The notes: generated from the sequence alone by a model not told the origin. Positions 1 to 7,120 are shown, numbered from the stretch's first letter. The stretch: 14,021 nt of DNA from Victivallales bacterium Lenti_02 (GCA_001603055.1 LVAZ01000164.1:1-14021); one strand, 5' to 3'. Translations and numbers: made by a program.

Positions 1-72
1 CCTTGCGGACAGCCCCGCCTGCCTTTATTCTATGCCGTGCCGTTGTACCCCATCCACCAGGAATTCCGCCGC

Positions 73-2136
73 ATGAGCGACATGGAACGCATCCGCAATA
101 TTGGCATCATCGCCCACATCGATGCCGGCAAGACGACCGTCAGCGAGGGCATCCTCTATTTTTCCGGCCTGACCCATCGCTACGGCAAGATCGACGACGG
201 CACGACGGTCATGGACTTCCTGCCCGAGGAGCGCGAACGCGGCATCACCATCGTCGCCGCCGCCGCCACCATCCCCTGGAAGGATCACCTCATCCACCTC
301 ATCGACACCCCCGGCCACATCGATTTCACCGCCGAGGTCGAGCGTTCCCTGCGCGTCATCGACGGGGCCGTGGTCGTCTTCAGCGGCGTCGAGGGCGTCG
401 AGGCCCAGAGCGAGAAGGTCTGGCGCCAGGCCGACAAATACCGCGTCCCCAAGATCGCCTTCGTCAACAAGCTCGACCGCGTCGGGGCCTCCTTCCCCCG
501 GGTGGTCGGGGAGATCAACGAGAAGTTCGGCAACCGGGCGCTGCCCATCATGGCCCCCGTCGGCATCGAGGACGCCTTCCGCTCCCTCGTGGACCTGGTG
601 ACCATGGAGCACATCACCTTCGCGGGCGAGACCAACGAGGAAGTCCTCCGCGGACCGGTTCCCGGCGAACTGGCCGAGGAAATGCAGATTCTGCGCGAGG
701 AAATGCTCGAACGGCTGGCCGACGAGTCCGACGAGATCGCCGAGGCCTATCTGGCCGGGGAGGGCGTTCCCGTCGCCCTGGTCAAACAGGTGGTCCGCGA
801 GCTGACCCTCTCCCACAAGCTGGTGCCGATCCTCCTCGGCAGCGGCAAGCGCAGCATCGGCATCCAGCCCTTGGTGGATGCGGTGGGCGACTATCTGCCT
901 TCCCCCATGGACTGCTGGGATGTTCCCGCCGAGGATGCCCGGAAAGGCGGCGCCACCATCCTCCACCCCGAGCCCAAACAGCCCTTCGCCGGGCTCATCT
1001 TCAAAGTCTCCGCCTCGAAGACGGCGGACCTCTTCTACGTGCGCACCTACCAGGGAACCCTCGCCGCCAACGACACCCTGCTCAATCCCCGCACCGGCGA
1101 GAAGGTCCGCCCCAAGCAGTTGTTCAAAATCTACGCGAAGAGCACCGAGTCCATCGGTTCGGTGGGCCCCGGCGACATCGTCGGCGTGGTCGGCCTGCGC
1201 AACTGCGGCATCGGCGACACCCTCTGCGACCCCCGCCACCCCGTCACCCTCGAAAAGATCACCTTCCCCGACCCGGTCATCTCCATGGCCATCGAGCCCC
1301 GGCTGAGCAGCGACAAGGACAAGCTGGACGAAATGCTCGAACTGCTCTGCCGCGAGGACCAGACCCTCACCCGCAACCGCGACGAGGACACCGGCCAGCG
1401 GATCATCTCCGGCATGGGCGAACTCCACCTCGAGATCAACCTCAAGCGCCTGGTCAACGACTTCAATGTCCCGGTCCGCGTCGGCGAGCCCCGCGTGGCC
1501 TACCGCGAAACCCTCAAGGCGGCCTGCCAGGAGCATGTGGTGTTCTCGCGCATGGCCGGGGAGAACGAAATCTACGCCGAGGTCGCCGTCTCCTTCCGGC
1601 CCCTGCCCAAGGGCGACGAGCTTTTCGTGGTCAGGAACAGCGCCCGCGGCCTCGCCAACGTCAAGCGCGACTTCGTGCTCGCGGCCGAACGCGCCCTCAA
1701 CGACGCGCTCCGCACCGGCGGCAACCACGGCTACCCCCTCATCTATCTCTCCGCCGAACTGACCGAACTCAAGACCGACCCCGTCCGGACCACGGAGGGC
1801 GCCGTGGTCGGCGCCGTCCTCCAGGCCGTGGACCAGGCGATCCGCAAGGTGGGCACCATCGTCCTCGAACCGCTCATGCACCTCGAGGTGATGGCGCCCG
1901 ACGACTGCATCGGCGAGATTTCCATGTACATCCAGCCCCGCCGGGCTGTCATCCACGACATGTCCAGCGTCGGCGATGTCCGCCGGATTTCCTGCGAGGT
2001 GCCTCTCGGGGAGATGTTCGGCTTCGGCAAGGCGCTGCCCCGCCTCAGCGGGGGCCGGGGCTCCTTCTCGATGGAGCCCTGCGGCTATCAGCCGCTGCCG
2101 CCCGACGTGGTCCAGCGTCTGTTCGGCGGCTACTGA
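73..2136 (+). CDS. Elongation factor G-family translational GTPase (EF-G-like, probable paralogue)
   Basis: A 687-residue protein, normal EF-G length, expected to act on the ribosome in GTP-driven translocation or a related step. The G domain is intact: G1 AHIDAGKT (14-21), switch I ending RGITI, G3 DTPGH (78-82, with the His that supports GTP hydrolysis) and G4 NKLD (132-135). Later domains are recognisable by GMGELHLEI (domain III), VGEPRVAYRET (domain IV start) and VPLGEMFGF plus GRGSFSME (domain V). The ATG at 73 is chosen because AGGAA lies at 59-63; a GTG at 37 is in frame but has no clear ribosome site and adds a non-family leader. Oddities: the domain IV tip reads KTDPVRTTE (567-575), with Asp569 where canonical EF-G has a conserved His (E. 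coli His583). No rpsL, rpsG or tuf lies alongside. This suggests an EF-G2-like paralogue rather than the housekeeping copy. The family is certain; the subfamily is inferred. Confidence 0.93.
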   Translation: MSDMERIRNIGIIAHIDAGKTTVSEGILYFSGLTHRYGKIDDGTTVMDFLPEERERGITIVAAAATIPWKDHLIHLIDTPGHIDFTAEVERSLRVIDGAVVVFSGVEGVEAQSEKVWRQADKYRVPKIAFVNKLDRVGASFPRVVGEINEKFGNRALPIMAPVGIEDAFRSLVDLVTMEHITFAGETNEEVLRGPVPGELAEEMQILREEMLERLADESDEIAEAYLAGEGVPVALVKQVVRELTLSHKLVPILLGSGKRSIGIQPLVDAVGDYLPSPMDCWDVPAEDARKGGATILHPEPKQPFAGLIFKVSASKTADLFYVRTYQGTLAANDTLLNPRTGEKVRPKQLFKIYAKSTESIGSVGPGDIVGVVGLRNCGIGDTLCDPRHPVTLEKITFPDPVISMAIEPRLSSDKDKLDEMLELLCREDQTLTRNRDEDTGQRIISGMGELHLEINLKRLVNDFNVPVRVGEPRVAYRETLKAACQEHVVFSRMAGENEIYAEVAVSFRPLPKGDELFVVRNSARGLANVKRDFVLAAERALNDALRTGGNHGYPLIYLSAELTELKTDPVRTTEGAVVGAVLQAVDQAIRKVGTIVLEPLMHLEVMAPDDCIGEISMYIQPRRAVIHDMSSVGDVRRISCEVPLGEMFGFGKALPRLSGGRGSFSMEPCGYQPLPPDVVQRLFGGY

Positions 2137-3311
2137 TCCAGGGCGGGGAGATCGACCCAGCGGCGCTCCCGCCAGGAGGCCATGCCGAGTTCCGCGAGCT
2201 GCACGCCCTTGGCCCCCTCCATCAGGGTGTACCGCCAGGGCGTGTCCAGCGCCACGTGCCGGATGAACTCCTCCCACTGCACCTTGAAGGCATTGTCGTA
2301 CTCGATGTTGGCGGGCACCGGCGTCCAGCCCGCGAAGAAATCGAGGGGCTGGGGAATGTCCGGATTCCACACCGGCTTGGGGGTTTCGGCGGCGCTCTGC
2401 ACGAACACCTCGCGCAGCCCGGCCACCGCCGAGCCCTTCGTCCCGTCCACCTGGATGGTCAGCAGATCGTCCCGCCGGACGCGGGTGCACCAACTGCTGT
2501 TGAACTGGCAGACCGTGCCGTCCTCGAGCAGGAAGATGGCGTAGGCCGAGTCGTCGGCGGTGGCGGGATAGGGCAGACCGTCCTCGCCGCGCCGCTCGGG
2601 AATATCCGTGCTGCCGTGGGCGACCAGGCGGCGGATCGGGCCGAAGAGGTCCTCGATCACATAGCGCCAATGGCAGAACATGTCGATCATGATGCCGCCG
2701 CCGTCCTCGGCCCGGTAGTTCCAGCTCGGGCGCTGGGCGGGCTGGTCGTAGTCCATGCCCGTGAACACCCAGTAGCCGAATTCGCCGCGCACCGAGAGGA
2801 TGCGGCCGAAGAAGCCAAGCTCGCGCAGCATGCGCAGCTTGCGCAGGCCGGGAAGCCAGAGCTTGTCCTGCACCACGCCGTTCTTCAGCCCCGCCTGCTC
2901 GACGAGCCGGGCCAGGCGCACGGCCTCGGCGGTGGTCGTGGCGGTGGGTTTCTCGCAGTAGACGGCCTTGCCCGCCGCCACCGCCTGCTCCACGAATCCG
3001 GCCCGTTGCAGCGTGCCCGAGGCGTCGAAGAATATCTCGTGCTCGCCATATTTGCCCGCCAGGGCGCCGGCCAGATCGGTGGTGTAGGCGAAGGCTTGTC
3101 CCCGCGCCTCCCGACCGTAGCGTTCGGCCAGTTCCTTGAGCGCGGCTTCGCGCCGCCCGGTCAGAATCGGCTCGGGCATCAGGATCAGGTCGTTGCCGAC
3201 CGCGATCCCGCCCTGCTTGATGATCGGGGTGATGGAGCGGGCCAGGTGCTGGTTGCCGCCCATGCGCCCGGTCACGCCGTTCATGATGATGCCGATGCGT
3301 CTGGTTTCCAT
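2130..3311 (-). CDS. Gfo/Idh/MocA family NAD(P)-dependent oxidoreductase
   Basis: A 393-residue cytoplasmic dehydrogenase, expected to oxidise or reduce a sugar, inositol or sugar-derived ketone/alcohol with NAD(P). The N-terminal Rossmann region has a glycine-rich dinucleotide loop, MNGVTGRMGGNQH (10-22). The family hallmark EKP is at 120-122 and supplies the catalytic Lys121. The C-terminal substrate domain contains GGGIMIDMFCHW (204-215), whose Asp210 and His214 match the usual D-x-x-x-H active-site pattern. The ATG at 3311 is preceded by GGGAG at a suitable distance. It is the last gene of a three-gene minus-strand unit, 19 nt after the cupin gene. Its TAG lies inside the end of the convergent EF-G gene, a 7-bp overlap. 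The substrate cannot be read from sequence; the neighbouring GH88-like hydrolase suggests a product of oligosaccharide or uronate breakdown, which is inference. Confidence 0.93.
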   Translation of the reverse strand: METRRIGIIMNGVTGRMGGNQHLARSITPIIKQGGIAVGNDLILMPEPILTGRREAALKELAERYGREARGQAFAYTTDLAGALAGKYGEHEIFFDASGTLQRAGFVEQAVAAGKAVYCEKPTATTTAEAVRLARLVEQAGLKNGVVQDKLWLPGLRKLRMLRELGFFGRILSVRGEFGYWVFTGMDYDQPAQRPSWNYRAEDGGGIMIDMFCHWRYVIEDLFGPIRRLVAHGSTDIPERRGEDGLPYPATADDSAYAIFLLEDGTVCQFNSSWCTRVRRDDLLTIQVDGTKGSAVAGLREVFVQSAAETPKPVWNPDIPQPLDFFAGWTPVPANIEYDNAFKVQWEEFIRHVALDTPWRYTLMEGAKGVQLAELGMASWRERRWVDLPALDQ

Positions 3312-3330
3312 GGGGTTTCTCCCGGCGTGG

Positions 3331-3798
3331 TCAGATGTGGACGGGGCCGCCCTCGGGCGGTTCGGTGGTCTGGGGGAATTGGGCGCCTGCGGGCAGCGGC
3401 GGCGCGTCCTTGCCCGCGGCGGGCAGGGTGCCCGCCAGTTCCTGCCGCCAGTGGGCCACGTCGCCAGCCGGCCCGTACACGTACAGGAAGGTGAGGGGGG
3501 TGCTTCCCCGGTTGCTGAGCTGGTGGAACACCCCGGAGGGAATCAGCACCGCCTGCCCGGCGCGCAGTTCGCGGACCTCCTCGCCCAGGCACATTTCGCC
3601 CACGCCCTCGACCACGAAGTACACTTCCACCTGTTCCTGGTTGTGCCAGGGCACCTGTCCGCCGTCGGGGTCCAGAGTCACGTAGCCCATGCTGAACTCG
3701 GGAGTCTGGATGGGGGCCGCGCCGCCCACCAGGTTCTGGGTCCGCCGCCGGGCGGGATAGCGCCGCCCCTCGATCTGCTGCAAGTCGCTGACAATCAT
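3331..3798 (-). CDS. Single-domain cupin protein
   Basis: A 155-residue protein with one conserved beta-barrel cupin domain and no signal peptide. Motif 1 is represented by GGQVPWHNQEQVEVYFVVEG: the His and Glu metal positions are plausible, but the second His of the classic HxH is replaced by Gln. Motif 2, GQAVLIPSGVFHQLSN, fits G(X)5PxG(X)2H(X)3N exactly. The ATG at 3798 is preceded by AAAGG about 10 nt upstream. Longer in-frame reading upstream runs into the preceding gene and is not used. It sits 20 nt after the GH88-like gene and 19 nt before the oxidoreductase gene, so co-transcription is likely. Small cupins in such operons can be sugar or uronate isomerases, metal-dependent dioxygenases or sugar sensors; nothing here decides between them. 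The C-terminal 30 or so residues are Pro/Ala-rich and probably disordered. Confidence 0.9.
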   Translation of the reverse strand: MIVSDLQQIEGRRYPARRRTQNLVGGAAPIQTPEFSMGYVTLDPDGGQVPWHNQEQVEVYFVVEGVGEMCLGEEVRELRAGQAVLIPSGVFHQLSNRGSTPLTFLYVYGPAGDVAHWRQELAGTLPAAGKDAPPLPAGAQFPQTTEPPEGGPVHI

Positions 3799-3818
3799 GG
3801 CCGGGCCTTTCGTGCGGT

Positions 3819-5177
3819 TCAGGCGAAGAAGGTGAGGTAGGGGCGACCCTCGTTCAGGCGGGTCAGATAGAGCGCCGCCTCGCGGGCGTGGTAGTCCCCC
3901 CACATGCTGGATTCGCCGCAGGGAATCCGGCGGCCGGGCGGGATATGGTCCCAGCCCCGGGGACGGTGGTAGACGGAATGGAGAATGAGCCCCTGATGGT
4001 TCGGGTCGAGGCTCAGGTACGGCTCGTCGAGCAGGGTGCCCATCACCGTCAGCCCCGCCTGCCAGTAGTGGTCGCCCTTTTCCTGGAGATAGTTGCCCAG
4101 TCGGAGCAGGGCCTGGGCCGCGATGGCGGCGGCGGAGCTGTCCACCGGCTCCCAGTCGTTCTCCGGTTCGGCGGGACGGTTCAGATAGTCGCCCAGACGG
4201 TGCAGGCCGGGCGCCCCGGTGTCCCAGTAGGGAATCCCGTCCGCCGGGGTGTTTTCCAGGTAGAAATCGGCGGTGGCGAGGGCATTGTCGAGCAGGAAGC
4301 CCTCGATTTCCCCGCGGCCGCCGTAGGGGGCCAGTTCCGCGTCCGGCAGGGCGGCGGCGAATTCGAGCTGCTCCGTGTAGCCCAGCATGATCCAGGCGAG
4401 TCCCCGGGTCCAGGTGGTGAAGGGCGAGAAACCCTGCTGGGAGCTGGGGCAGCGGAAGCTGCCGTCCGTCAGGTTGAAGATGGCCTCGTGCGCCGTGCGG
4501 CCCCGCACATCGTAGGCGTCGCGCCCCTGCCCGTGGAAGACGATGTGTTCCGCCGTGGTGCGGGCATGGGCCAGCAGCCGGGAGAGCAGGGGGGTGGCGA
4601 CATCGTTTTCGCCCAGATAGGTCTGGCCGAGCCGGTGGGCGAGGGCGAGCGAGCGCAGCGAGCGGATGGTGTCGGCAAACAGGGAATGGGGGCCGTTGAA
4701 GGAATGGATGTAGCCCCCGCCGCCGGGCAGCGCCGTCCAGCGCCGCGCCTGCACCGCCCCCGAGACCTTCAGCGCCAGCTCATGGAACTGCCGCTCCCAG
4801 GGATTCTCCGGAATCCGCCCCTCGTTCATCAGGCGGCGGAGATTGCCGTAGGTGCTGATGTTGTTGAAGCCGTGGTCGTGGACCCCGAAATGGGTGAGAT
4901 GGGGGGACATGCGCGCGAAGGTCCGCTCCCGCCCGGCGGCGAGAAACCGCTCCTCGCCGGTGGCGTCGAACTGGAGCAGCTCGCCACCGTACTGGAACCC
5001 CTGGGTCCATTCCGTCCAGCCCCGGGTCGTGTACTTCCCCGCCACCGTGAACACCGGGGACCCCTGGGATTCGTCGTATTCGCGCCGGATGGCGTCGAGC
5101 TTCGCGCCCGACACCTCCCAGAATCGCGCCAGGGCCGGACGCAGGGCTGCGGACGTGGCATGGAAATCGATCTGCAT
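3819..5177 (-). CDS. GH88-like (unsaturated glucuronyl hydrolase-type) (alpha/alpha)6-barrel hydrolase
   Basis: A 452-residue protein. The GH88/UGL family hydrolyses the terminal unsaturated uronic acid left on oligosaccharides by polysaccharide lyases, starting with hydration of the 4,5 double bond. Family-like segments in order: VHDHGFNN (Asp101, candidate equivalent of UGL Asp88), LFADTIRSL (Asp169, candidate equivalent of UGL Asp149), FTTWTRGLAW (253-262), GIPYWDTGAP (314-323), VDSSAAAIAAQALLRL (345-360) and SMWGDYHAREAAL near the C-terminus. The ATG at 5177 has AAGAGG just upstream. The frame stays open upstream to 5540, but that part overlaps the divergent ferredoxin gene and does not look like protein. 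No signal peptide is seen, so the enzyme is probably cytoplasmic and acts on imported oligosaccharides. First gene of the minus-strand operon with the cupin and oxidoreductase. It is somewhat longer than classical UGL; exact substrate unknown. Confidence 0.85.
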   Translation of the reverse strand: MQIDFHATSAALRPALARFWEVSGAKLDAIRREYDESQGSPVFTVAGKYTTRGWTEWTQGFQYGGELLQFDATGEERFLAAGRERTFARMSPHLTHFGVHDHGFNNISTYGNLRRLMNEGRIPENPWERQFHELALKVSGAVQARRWTALPGGGGYIHSFNGPHSLFADTIRSLRSLALAHRLGQTYLGENDVATPLLSRLLAHARTTAEHIVFHGQGRDAYDVRGRTAHEAIFNLTDGSFRCPSSQQGFSPFTTWTRGLAWIMLGYTEQLEFAAALPDAELAPYGGRGEIEGFLLDNALATADFYLENTPADGIPYWDTGAPGLHRLGDYLNRPAEPENDWEPVDSSAAAIAAQALLRLGNYLQEKGDHYWQAGLTVMGTLLDEPYLSLDPNHQGLILHSVYHRPRGWDHIPPGRRIPCGESSMWGDYHAREAALYLTRLNEGRPYLTFFA

Positions 5178-5209
5178 GGCCGCCTCTTGCGGGGAAGGTT
5201 CGTGGGGGG

Positions 5210-5238
5210 ACTGTAGCCTCTCCCGCTTTCGCCGCCAA
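5210..5238 (-). promoter_or_regulatory. Candidate sigma70-type promoter for the GH88-like operon
   Basis: On the minus strand TTGGCG (5238 to 5233) and TACAGT (5215 to 5210) are separated by 17 nt. Each matches four of six consensus bases. Transcription would start near 5203, leaving a leader of about 25 nt that contains the ribosome site of the gene starting at 5177. The location in the divergent gap fits, but short motifs in GC-rich DNA are weak evidence. Confidence 0.33.
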
Positions 5239-5310
5239 GCCGCGCGGGCTTTCGCGAACGGCGCCGAGGGAGTAGATTGAAGCAATACAGACCAGCCAAG
5301 GACGCCGAAG

Positions 5311-5889
5311 TTGCCCCAGCCGCCCGCCAACCCGGATATCTCCCGCCGCGACTTCGTCCGGCGCTGCCTGGCCTGCGCGGCCGGCGCGGGCGTTCTGGGC
5401 GTGGTCGGCGCGGCCGCGCGCAAGTCCTCCGAACGGCTGGTCTGGCAGATCGACCCCCAGCTCTGCGTGCAGTGCGGCCGCTGCGAGACCGAATGCGTGG
5501 TCCGCCCCTCGGCGGTGAAGTGCGTCCATTCCTTCGCCATGTGCGGCTACTGCAACCTCTGCTTCGGCTATTTCCACTCCGACGCCCCCTCCCTCGACAG
5601 CGCCGCCGAAAACCAGACCTGTCCCACCGGCGCCATCCGCCGCCGTTTCGTCGAGGAGCCCTACTACGAGTACACCATCGACGAGGAACTCTGCGTCGGC
5701 TGCGGCAAATGCGTCAAGACCTGCGGCCAGTTCGGCAACGGCTCGCTCTACCTCCAGGTGATGCACGACCTCTGTCTCGATTGCAACGAGTGCGCCATCG
5801 CCCGCGCCTGCCCCACCCACGCCTTCCGCCGTGTCCCCGCCTCGGAGCCCTATCTCCGCAAGGATGCGGACGACGACTCGGCGGAGTAG
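5311..5889 (+). CDS. Tat-exported polyferredoxin-like 4Fe-4S protein
   Basis: A 192-residue protein. A twin-arginine signal, SRRDFVRR (11-18), precedes an Ala/Gly-rich hydrophobic stretch (about 19-36), predicting export of the folded, cofactor-loaded protein. The mature part has 17 cysteines: 52, 55, 58, 62; 71, 78, 81, 84; 104 (in TCPTGA); 128, 131, 134, 138; and 155, 158, 161, 167 (ACPTH). Sixteen of these could bind four [4Fe-4S] clusters in two ferredoxin-like pairs, leaving one over (perhaps Cys71). The start is TTG, supported by AAGGA at 5298-5302 with an 8-nt gap; no in-frame ATG lies upstream of the signal peptide. It is probably an electron-transfer subunit, reminiscent of NrfC/DmsB-type proteins in design, though the spacings differ and I see no catalytic or membrane partner nearby. 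It diverges from the GH88-like operon across a 133-nt gap. Confidence 0.88.
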   Translation: MPQPPANPDISRRDFVRRCLACAAGAGVLGVVGAAARKSSERLVWQIDPQLCVQCGRCETECVVRPSAVKCVHSFAMCGYCNLCFGYFHSDAPSLDSAAENQTCPTGAIRRRFVEEPYYEYTIDEELCVGCGKCVKTCGQFGNGSLYLQVMHDLCLDCNECAIARACPTHAFRRVPASEPYLRKDADDDSAE

Positions 5890-5995
5890 GCGCGGCGGCG
5901 GCTCGGTCAGGCGGCCTCCCGGATTTCTGGAATGCGTCCGGAACGGCGGTAGGTTTACGGCTGGTTTTTTCTTTCCCCAGCCAAGGAGCCGAACG

Positions 5996-6778
5996 ATGAG
6001 CAAGCCTGTTGTCGCCGCCCAGTTGTACACCTGCCGCGAGTTCTGCAAGAACCCCCGCGAGATCGCCGAGAGCCTCAGGAAAATCGCCGCCATCGGCTAC
6101 ACCGCCGTCCAGAACTCGGGCATCGGCCGCGACGAGCCCATCGCGCCCGCCGAACTCAAGCGCATCTGCGACGATCTGGGGCTGACCGTCTGCGCCACCC
6201 ACATCAGCTTCGACGCCATGCGCGCCGACCTCGCCAAGGTGATCGCCGACCACCAGGCCATGGGCTGCGCCTACGCCGGCATCGGCGGCGCCCCCAAGGA
6301 CGCCCGCGAAAACGCCGCCACCTGGAGCGCCTTCGCCAAGGAGGCCAGCGCCGTCGGCGCCAAGCTCAAGGAGGCGGGCATCACCTTCATCTACCACAAC
6401 CACAGCCAGGAATTCGCCAAGATGGACGATGGCCGCCGGGTCATGGACATCCTCTTCGAGGATTCCGACCCCGCCGCCTTCCAGTTCGAGCCCGACCTCT
6501 ACTGGGTCGCCCACGGCGGCGGCAGCCCCGTCGCCTGGCTGAAGAAATTCGTCGGCCGCTGCGATGTGATCCACCTCAAAGATTTCGCCATCAAGCCCGA
6601 CCGCACCCAGTTCTACACCGAAGTCGGCGAGGGCAACCTCGACTGGCCGGAGATCATGAAGACCGTCGAGAAGATCGGCGTCAAATGGATGCCCGTCGAG
6701 CAGGACGTCTGCCCCGGCAACCCCTTCGACAGCCTCGCCATCAGCTACCGCAACCTCAGCTCCTGGGGCTACAAGTAG
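5996..6778 (+). CDS. Xylose isomerase-like TIM barrel protein (sugar phosphate isomerase/epimerase family)
   Basis: A 260-residue protein of the AP endonuclease 2/xylose isomerase-like superfamily, most often sugar or inositol isomerases, epimerases or dehydratases with a divalent metal. Diagnostic strand-end motifs are AAIGYTAVQN (31-40), IYHNHSQEF (132-140), FEPDLYWV (164-171, Asp167), VIHLKDF (191-197, His193), GEGNLDW (221-227) and PVEQD (233-237, Glu235). These offer candidate metal ligands Glu139, Asp167, His193 and Glu235. The ATG at 5996 has a strong AAGGAG at 5983-5988, 7 nt away. An in-frame extension upstream overlaps the ferredoxin gene and is rejected. No signal peptide, so cytoplasmic. 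It is 106 nt downstream of the ferredoxin gene, so co-transcription is possible but not clear. The sugar-catabolism operon on the other strand is the most likely functional context; substrate unknown. Confidence 0.92.
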   Translation: MSKPVVAAQLYTCREFCKNPREIAESLRKIAAIGYTAVQNSGIGRDEPIAPAELKRICDDLGLTVCATHISFDAMRADLAKVIADHQAMGCAYAGIGGAPKDARENAATWSAFAKEASAVGAKLKEAGITFIYHNHSQEFAKMDDGRRVMDILFEDSDPAAFQFEPDLYWVAHGGGSPVAWLKKFVGRCDVIHLKDFAIKPDRTQFYTEVGEGNLDWPEIMKTVEKIGVKWMPVEQDVCPGNPFDSLAISYRNLSSWGYK

Positions 6779-6790
6779 ATCTACGCAAAC

Positions 6791-6827
6791 GGGACGAAAA
6801 GGACGCCGGTCCTGTCCTTTTCGTCCC
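6791..6827. terminator. Perfect 14-bp hairpin, probable terminator after the TIM barrel gene
   Basis: GGGACGAAAAGGAC (6791-6804) is followed by its exact reverse complement (6814-6827) with a 9-nt loop. It starts 12 bp after the TAG of the upstream gene. On the plus strand it is followed only by TTG, not a T-tract, so intrinsic termination is uncertain; it may instead be a dispersed repeat acting as a transcript 3' end or terminator for both strands. Confidence 0.6.
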
Positions 6828-6857
6828 TTGCCTCCCCGTTGCCCCCGGAAGATGGGT

Positions 6858-7007
6858 TCAGCGGGTGGGGAGCTGCGCCAGAAACTCGATTGGGTCGATG
6901 CCCAGAACAGGGGAGTCGCGGAAATCGCGCGGGTTGCGGGTGATGATCCGCTCGGTGCCCGCCTGGCTGGCGGCATAGGCCAGCACCGCATCCTCGAAGT
7001 CCGGCAT
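6858..7007 (-). pseudogene. C-terminal remnant of a PIN-domain (VapC-like) toxin
   Basis: A 49-residue reading frame from ATG at 7007 to TGA at 6860-6858. It contains MPDFEDAVLAYAAS and IITRNPRDFRDSPV followed by IDPIEFLAQL. These match the end of PIN-domain ribonucleases: the FEDA segment carries the third conserved acidic residue, TRNPRDF carries the fourth, and the final strand-helix follows. The N-terminal half, with the first Asp (typically D-T/V-N) and the helix Glu, is missing. The same frame reads only low-complexity sequence upstream, with family-like residues back to about 7020, and meets a stop at about 7090. No antitoxin gene is adjacent. With half the active site absent, nuclease activity is not expected, so this is best read as a decayed toxin-antitoxin gene. 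The PIN assignment is by motif recognition. Confidence 0.72.
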
Positions 7008-7061
7008 CGAGCTTGCCTGGTCTGGAGCCCGGCCCGGTGGGCGGCATATGGTAGCCCGTAG

Positions 7062-7082
7062 GGGCGAGGCTTGCCCTCGCCC
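7062..7082. repeat. REP-like palindrome
   Basis: GGGCGAGG (7062-7069) and CCTCGCCC (7075-7082) form a perfect 8-bp stem with a 5-nt loop. It follows TAGCCCGTAG. GTAGGGGCGA-type palindromes of this form are common dispersed intergenic repeats in GC-rich bacteria. Only one copy is visible here, so calling it a dispersed repeat relies on general knowledge. Confidence 0.5.
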
Positions 7083-7120
7083 GGCCTCTCAGCCGACCGA
7101 AACGGGTTGCAACCTTTGCC

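Noticed and set aside
3..31. Promoter for the EF-G gene (TTGCGG, 17 nt, TATTCT)
   Set aside because: The -35 match is only three of six and lies at the window edge; too weak to list as a feature.
25..2670. An 881-codon minus-strand open frame opposite the EF-G gene
   Set aside because: The product is Gly/Asp/Ala-rich with no recognisable domain, typical of the antisense frame of a GC-rich gene.
3..3494. A 1163-codon plus-strand open frame crossing the EF-G gene and the minus-strand oxidoreductase gene
   Set aside because: Its translation is Arg/Pro/His-rich low-complexity sequence with no family motif, and it overlaps two genes with clear motifs. High GC removes stop codons from shadow frames.
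3888..5216. A 442-codon plus-strand open frame opposite the GH88-like gene
   Set aside because: Low-complexity antisense translation; the opposite strand carries clear GH88-type motifs.
5250..5278. Promoter for the ferredoxin gene (TAGATT at 5273-5278)
   Set aside because: No acceptable -35 box at the right distance.
5365..5380. Lipoprotein signal at the cysteines of the ferredoxin leader (RRCLACAAG)
   Set aside because: The residues before Cys22 do not fit the usual lipobox (Leu is at -2, not -3); the twin-arginine motif explains the signal better.
5178..5540. N-terminal extension of the GH88-like protein
   Set aside because: The extension would overlap the ferredoxin gene and has no family sequence; the ATG at 5177 has a ribosome site.
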